64,000 nucleotides of DNA from Corynebacterium sp. (GTDB taxonomy: Bacteria; Actinomycetota; Actinomycetes; Mycobacteriales; Mycobacteriaceae), in NCBI RefSeq assembly GCF_030532325.1, contig NZ_JAUNLS010000001.1, positions 228,633 through 292,632 of the forward strand, given 5' to 3'. The notes beneath the pieces are model-generated. The model was given only the letters and a program-made list of their open reading frames with translations, did no database searches and was not told the origin of the DNA. A program made the translations under genes and the position numbers. Below are positions 60,618 through 64,000 of this stretch, piece after piece (position 1 is the stretch's first letter; the number at the start of each line of letters is the position of its first letter).

Positions 60618-61475
60618 CTAGCCCAGATCCACCTCCCGCGCATCGCGGCGATCCCGGGTGACCGCGGCGCGGGCAGCCAGCTCCTCGTCGGCGGGGTACT
60701 CCACGCCCACCAGCGAGAGGCCCTTGGCCGGGGCCAGCGGGATGTGGGAGGAGCGCTTCGTTTCCTGCAGCATGGCGGCAGCAAAGTCGACGTCGCGCTT
60801 GCCCTCGCCCACGCGCAGGCAACAGCCCACCAAGGAGCGCACCATGGACCAGCAGAAGGCGTCGGCGCTCACGTGGGCCTCGTAGAGCTGGGGCTCCCAC
60901 GGGGTGGAGACGTCCCGCCATTCGAAGGCGTGCAGGTCCCTGATGGTGGTGGCGTGCGGCTTGGCCTTGCAGAACGCCGCGAAGTCGTGCAGGCCCACCA
61001 GGGCGGTGGCGGCCTCCTGCATGGCGTCAATATCGACGGGCTTGGGCCAGTGGGCGGTATCGCGCGCCCGGGTGGGCAGGGCTCCGCGCGGGTGGGTGGT
61101 GATCCGGTAGACGTAGTGGCGCTGCAGCGCCGAGAAGCGCGCGTCGAAGCCCTCCGGCGCCTGGCTGCAGCCGTGCACGCGCACATCCTCCGGCAGAAGC
61201 TTTGCTAGCCGACGCACCAATTTCCCCGGCTTCCCCTCAATCGAGCGCTGTTCCAGGGCATGCGCCGGTACGTCGAAGTGCGCCACCTGGCCCGCGGCGT
61301 GAACACCTGCGTCGGTACGCCCGGCCACGGTGAGCTCGATGGGATGGCGCAGGATCATGCTCAGGGTGTCCTCAAGCACGCCCTGCACCGTGCGCAGCTC
61401 CCCTTTTTGCCGCGCCCAGCCGTGGAAGTCGGTGCCGTCATAGGCGAGGTCGAGGCGCAGCCGAAGGGTATCCAT
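60618..61475 (-). CDS. truA: tRNA pseudouridine(38-40) synthase TruA
   Basis: A 285-residue pseudouridine synthase. Catalytic Asp lies in [18 protein letters not shown] at about 51-68 (RTDAG motif). The N-terminal [20 protein letters not shown] and late [12 protein letters not shown]-like block ([22 protein letters not shown]) are standard. In Mycobacterium and other corynebacteria it follows rpoA-rplQ; here an accessory cassette lies on its upstream side, so rplQ, if nearby, is beyond the window or displaced. Confidence 0.95.
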   Translation of the reverse strand: MDTLRLRLDLAYDGTDFHGWARQKGELRTVQGVLEDTLSMILRHPIELTVAGRTDAGVHAAGQVAHFDVPAHALEQRSIEGKPGKLVRRLAKLLPEDVRVHGCSQAPEGFDARFSALQRHYVYRITTHPRGALPTRARDTAHWPKPVDIDAMQEAATALVGLHDFAAFCKAKPHATTIRDLHAFEWRDVSTPWEPQLYEAHVSADAFCWSMVRSLVGCCLRVGEGKRDVDFAAAMLQETKRSSHIPLAPAKGLSLVGVEYPADEELAARAAVTRDRRDAREVDLG

Positions 61476-61784
61476 GAGCAGTAACTCTACCTGGCTGCAC
61501 CGCGGCTACCACACGCAAGGCCAGCCGCGCCGCTGAGGCCGGGGACGCAGCATACAGAAGTCTATGCCTTAGAAATGCAGACCTCGATGCTGCCAAGCAT
61601 TTGACGTGTTAATGGAAACAATATGCATAGAAGCTTTTGATTATATTCAGTTTCCCTGCCGCCTCGCACCCAAAAGGCGAAGAACTAAAGTTCCGTACTT
61701 TCAGCAGGCTGGACATTCATTTTTGCTGATACGTTCGCAGTGAGCACAATGCTCACGCCTGTCAATCTCTAGTAAGGAGAACAC
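61476..61784. other. 309-bp intergenic region truA / small secreted protein
   Basis: AT-richer than the backbone. It contains the palindrome at 61740-61756 and AAGGAG at 61774-61779. I see no gene. GC falls from about 61550 on, marking the likely left edge of the accessory cassette. Confidence 0.5.
61740..61756 (+). promoter_or_regulatory. Palindrome GTGAGC-ACAAT-GCTCAC upstream of the small secreted protein
   Basis: Perfect 6-bp arms with a 5-nt spacer, 17 bp before AAGGAG and 28 bp before the ATG. It could be a regulator site (dimeric repressor) or an mRNA hairpin. No known regulator is matched. Confidence 0.45.
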
Positions 61785-62151
61785 ATGAGAGTAAAGAAAC
61801 TCGCTTTGACCACAGCAACTCTCGCTGCTTTCGCCGGCATTGCTGCTGCCCCCAGCCGCTGATGCCTCCGCCAGCGATTGTGGCGGCAATCTGGTCTGCA
61901 TTTTTGATGAAGCAAGCTTTGACGGATTCCTAGGCTCCCGTGGCTCTGGCATCGGAATCATGAATTTCTCATCCCGTGCGAATGACAAGACCTCATCTTG
62001 GATCAACAACACTGGAGGGGAAGCAGCTTGGTATCAGCACGCCAACGGCAGCGGAAAATGCCACACTATGACGCGGTTTTCTAACAACAACTACGTGGGC
62101 TGGTGGGACAATGACACGCTGACCTCTTGGCGCACCAACCACGGCTGTTAG
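61785..62151 (+). pseudogene. Small secreted I36-inhibitor-like protein, interrupted by a one-base shift in CCCCC
   Basis: ATG 61785 with AAGGAG gives a signal peptide MRVKKLALTTATLAAFAGI, but the frame stops at TGA 61860-61862. Removing one C of the run 61849-61853 joins it to an open frame ending at 62151. That would give a 121-residue pre-protein with cleavage near AAAP-AADASA. The mature part (about 90 residues) has four Cys (DCGGNLVC early, GKCH, and terminal GC), Trp/Asn/Gly-rich beta pattern (SSWINN, YVGWWDND, LTSWRT). This is the look of the peptidase inhibitor I36 (SMPI-like) family. Two disulfides are likely. Alternatively it is a secreted antimicrobial peptide. The shift may be a sequencing error, phase switch or decay. 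Confidence 0.65.
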
Positions 62152-62191
62152 TTCAATCATCTGAAAAGATTTCCTGAATATTTTTCGCTGC

Positions 62192-62226
62192 ACCGGGAAA
62201 AGGGTCTCGTATCCTTTCCCGGTTTT
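62192..62226 (+). terminator. Terminator between secreted peptide gene and ABC gene
   Basis: ACCGGGAAAAGG and CCTTTCCCGGT pair (11 bp with one bulged A) around a 9-nt loop, followed by TTTT. It sits 41 bp after the peptide stop and 18 bp before the ABC ATG. Partial termination would set peptide mRNA higher than transporter mRNA, as in bacteriocin operons. Confidence 0.85.
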
Positions 62227-62244
62227 CACTTTAGAAAGCAGAAC

Positions 62245-62949
62245 ATGAGCACAATCCTAGTCCAACAGGTCCACAAAACTTTGGGACACGGCCCTCAGGC
62301 TACGCATGCACTCCGGGGAGTGAGTCTGGAGGCAAAGCCCGGAGACTTCGTTGCAATCTCAGGCAAGAGCGGCTCTGGGAAGACAACGCTATTGAACAGC
62401 ATTGCAGGACTCTTACCGGTGGACAGCGGCACCATCACGGTCGGTGATTCCGTCGTCAGCCAAAGTGATGAGACTGAACTTCTTAGTCTTCGGAGGGAAA
62501 CCATCGGTGTAGTACACCAATCCGATCTCATTATCGCGGAGCTCACCGCAGCAGAGAACATTGAGCTGGTACTCGCTGCCGCCGGGTGGGATCCTGCGCT
62601 TACCCGTCAAGAGACCGAGCGCTTGCTCGATCACGTTGGGCTCGCAGGACTCGGGCATCGCTACCCTACTGAGCTCTCCCGTGGACAATGCCAGCGGGTG
62701 GGAATCGCTCGCGCGCTCAGCGGGCAACGATCGGTTCTCCTCGCGGACGAGCCTTCGGCAGCCTTGGACCAAGAAAACTCTCATGCAGTCTTTGCCTTGT
62801 TCCGTTCATTAGCGCGTGCCGGCAGCACGGTGATCGTGACGTCACACGACCCCCTCGTCCTCGAGTATTGTTCGCACTCATTCGAACTCATCGACGGCAG
62901 CCTCCGTGACGCCAACGGCATGAAAAGGAAGGCAAGCACGCGTGCTTAA
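62245..62949 (+). CDS. ABC transporter ATP-binding protein (MacB/LolD-type, with FtsX permease)
   Basis: A 234-residue ATPase: Walker A GKSGSGKTT at about 39-47, Q-loop VVHQSDLI, signature LSRGQCQRVGIARAL at about 143-157 (LSGGQ variant), Walker B VLLADEPSAALD, switch His in VTSHDP. The type pairs with FtsX-like permeases that move peptides or lipids out of the membrane rather than importing. The stop overlaps the permease GTG by 8 bases. With the small secreted protein upstream the setting matches the lactococcin-972-type or other peptide-export/immunity operons. No homology claim beyond the MacB/LolD class is made. Confidence 0.88.
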   Translation: MSTILVQQVHKTLGHGPQATHALRGVSLEAKPGDFVAISGKSGSGKTTLLNSIAGLLPVDSGTITVGDSVVSQSDETELLSLRRETIGVVHQSDLIIAELTAAENIELVLAAAGWDPALTRQETERLLDHVGLAGLGHRYPTELSRGQCQRVGIARALSGQRSVLLADEPSAALDQENSHAVFALFRSLARAGSTVIVTSHDPLVLEYCSHSFELIDGSLRDANGMKRKASTRA

Positions 62950-64000
62950 ACGCCTCATTCTCAAAATCACGCGCAACCAGCCCAGGGTCCGGTTGTTTCT
63001 TGGACTGAGCTTTCTCAGCTTGGTGTTACTAAGTGCGACTTCGACTGCTTCCATGCTCATGGTGCTGTCACCTGCGCAAAGCGTTGCCTCGAAACTCGGA
63101 AGCTACCAACAACGAGCCGATCTGCCATCAACGCTGCATCTTGGCGAAGACCTGTCAGATGCCGTGGCACCATCGCCTGATCCAACGCGATTTGCGGTTC
63201 AGCTCATGTCCCCTGACTTCTACTTTGATTCGGCCCCCGCTCAATCGTTGATGTACTTCGAGGGGTCCTGGGACCATGAAGGTTCCGCTTTTGGTCTTAA
63301 CCTCGACTCGGGTCGGTGGCCCTCCGCAGCGGGGGAGGTGCTAACTACAACGACCACCGGAGAAGTCAATCACGGAAATGCGAGCGCCTTTAGCGGAAAC
63401 TTGAAGGTTCATGTTGTGGGCACCGTCACCAACGCCTACGCCGAAAACTCCAAAGCCGTCTACGCGGCGCCGGGAACGTGGGACCAGACTACGCAGCCAG
63501 CTTTCGCCTCCACTATTGCTGCCCGCCCCATGCTCTTTGACAGTGAGACTGAGGATCCAGGGCAGCTCCAGCAAGCGATAGAAGCCATGGGCATGAGAAG
63601 AGAATCCGACTTCAGCTCAGCCACTTCTATCGAGGCAACCCGTATCTCTGCTACCGACCTACTCCGGCACCCACCGCGCAGCATCATCGAGGACTATTCT
63701 TTCCTGTTCGGCGCATTCGCTGTGCTCCTACCGTTCTTCTTCACCTTCTTTCTCACCGCCGTGCAGCGCCGCGGTGTGCAACGGGCAGAAGATTCTCTTT
63801 ACCAACTCGGAATTCCACGTTCTGTCATGCTGCGCCTCTTCTTCCGGCGTGCGTTCATTACAGTCGGCGCCCTATCTGTACTAGCCCTACTTGTGGGCGT
63901 AGGCATTCCTCACCTCGCGAAAGAATGGCTGGCGAGCATTGCCTCTGGGTTGCGTCCGTTAGCGTGGTGTATCTGTGACCCGGGGTTGTGCTCATGTCGG
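62942..64000 (+). CDS. FtsX-like ABC permease, 5' part (runs off the window)
   Basis: Open from GTG 62942 to the last base (353 codons). An N-terminal helix is at about 17-36 (LFLGLSFLSLVLLSATSTA), then an extracytoplasmic domain of about 210 residues rich in Ser/Thr/Ala. A helix at about 255-278 (LLPFFFTFFLTAVQ) and a cytoplasmic segment (RRGVQRAEDSLYQLGIPRS) typical of FtsX permeases follow, then another helix at about 300-316 (ITVGALSVLALLVGVG). The last about 15 residues read WCICDPGLCSC, unlike a membrane protein, so a junction or shift near 63960 is possible. No stop is seen. Confidence 0.75.
   Translation, partial: MLKRLILKITRNQPRVRLFLGLSFLSLVLLSATSTASMLMVLSPAQSVASKLGSYQQRADLPSTLHLGEDLSDAVAPSPDPTRFAVQLMSPDFYFDSAPAQSLMYFEGSWDHEGSAFGLNLDSGRWPSAAGEVLTTTTTGEVNHGNASAFSGNLKVHVVGTVTNAYAENSKAVYAAPGTWDQTTQPAFASTIAARPMLFDSETEDPGQLQQAIEAMGMRRESDFSSATSIEATRISATDLLRHPPRSIIEDYSFLFGAFAVLLPFFFTFFLTAVQRRGVQRAEDSLYQLGIPRSVMLRLFFRRAFITVGALSVLALLVGVGIPHLAKEWLASIASGLRPLAWCICDPGLCSCR

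Overview
The window is a high-GC actinobacterial chromosome segment and almost certainly Corynebacterium. The gene order guaA-guaB3-guaB2-DUF5319-rsdA-sigD-whcB ... groEL-groES-tsaD-rimI-tsaB-tsaE-alr-glmS-glmM-rpsI-rplM-ESX-4-truA is the conserved backbone shared with Mycobacterium and C. glutamicum. WhiB, LGFP-repeat, type VII secretion and RsdA proteins fit that assignment. The exact species cannot be read from the sequence.

Layout. 1-3487: the end of a histidine kinase, its NarL-type regulator, an ABC ATPase and a double-length permease, forming a sensing and efflux or immunity module. 3484-14295: the mutagenic repair genes dnaE2 and imuA'-imuB, each next to a LexA-like box. They are separated by a methionine importer (two tandem metQ, metN, metI), a sucrase-ferredoxin-like protein and an AMIN-like lipoprotein. 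14361-18120: a small membrane protein, a lipoprotein, a threonine aldolase and a DUF222/HNH protein. 18387-25701: GMP synthesis (guaA, guaB3, guaB2), then the SigD/RsdA sigma/anti-sigma pair and WhcB. 25938-30647: a lower-GC insert with a twice-frameshifted LGFP-repeat gene and an unknown divergent gene, followed by a short UvrA paralog. 30773-41356: groES-groEL with a CIRCE operator, the t6A modification genes (tsaD, tsaB, tsaE) with rimI, alr and an AspT-type transporter, then glmS. 41421-45640: a mannitol PTS operon and an alpha/beta-hydrolase-fold protein lacking its nucleophile serine.

45664-60556 is the type VII (ESX-4) region: esx pair, Rv3446c-like protein, eccC, eccD, mycP and eccB, interrupted only by glmM and rpsI-rplM. 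A three-gene operon (45664-47857) carries the same 35-bp promoter element as the esx pair, with GGAACC-N16-AGTCC in both. This makes its products, including a 539-residue Cys/Pro/Glu-rich protein, candidate ESX-4 partners or substrates. It is the most interesting unexplained system here.

After truA (60618-61475) the sequence drops in GC and enters an accessory cassette: a small secreted I36-inhibitor-like peptide gene (interrupted by a one-base homopolymer shift), a terminator hairpin, an ABC ATPase and an FtsX-type permease running off the end. It looks like a peptide or bacteriocin-type export or immunity unit. I saw no rRNA, tRNA, CRISPR array or recognisable transposase.
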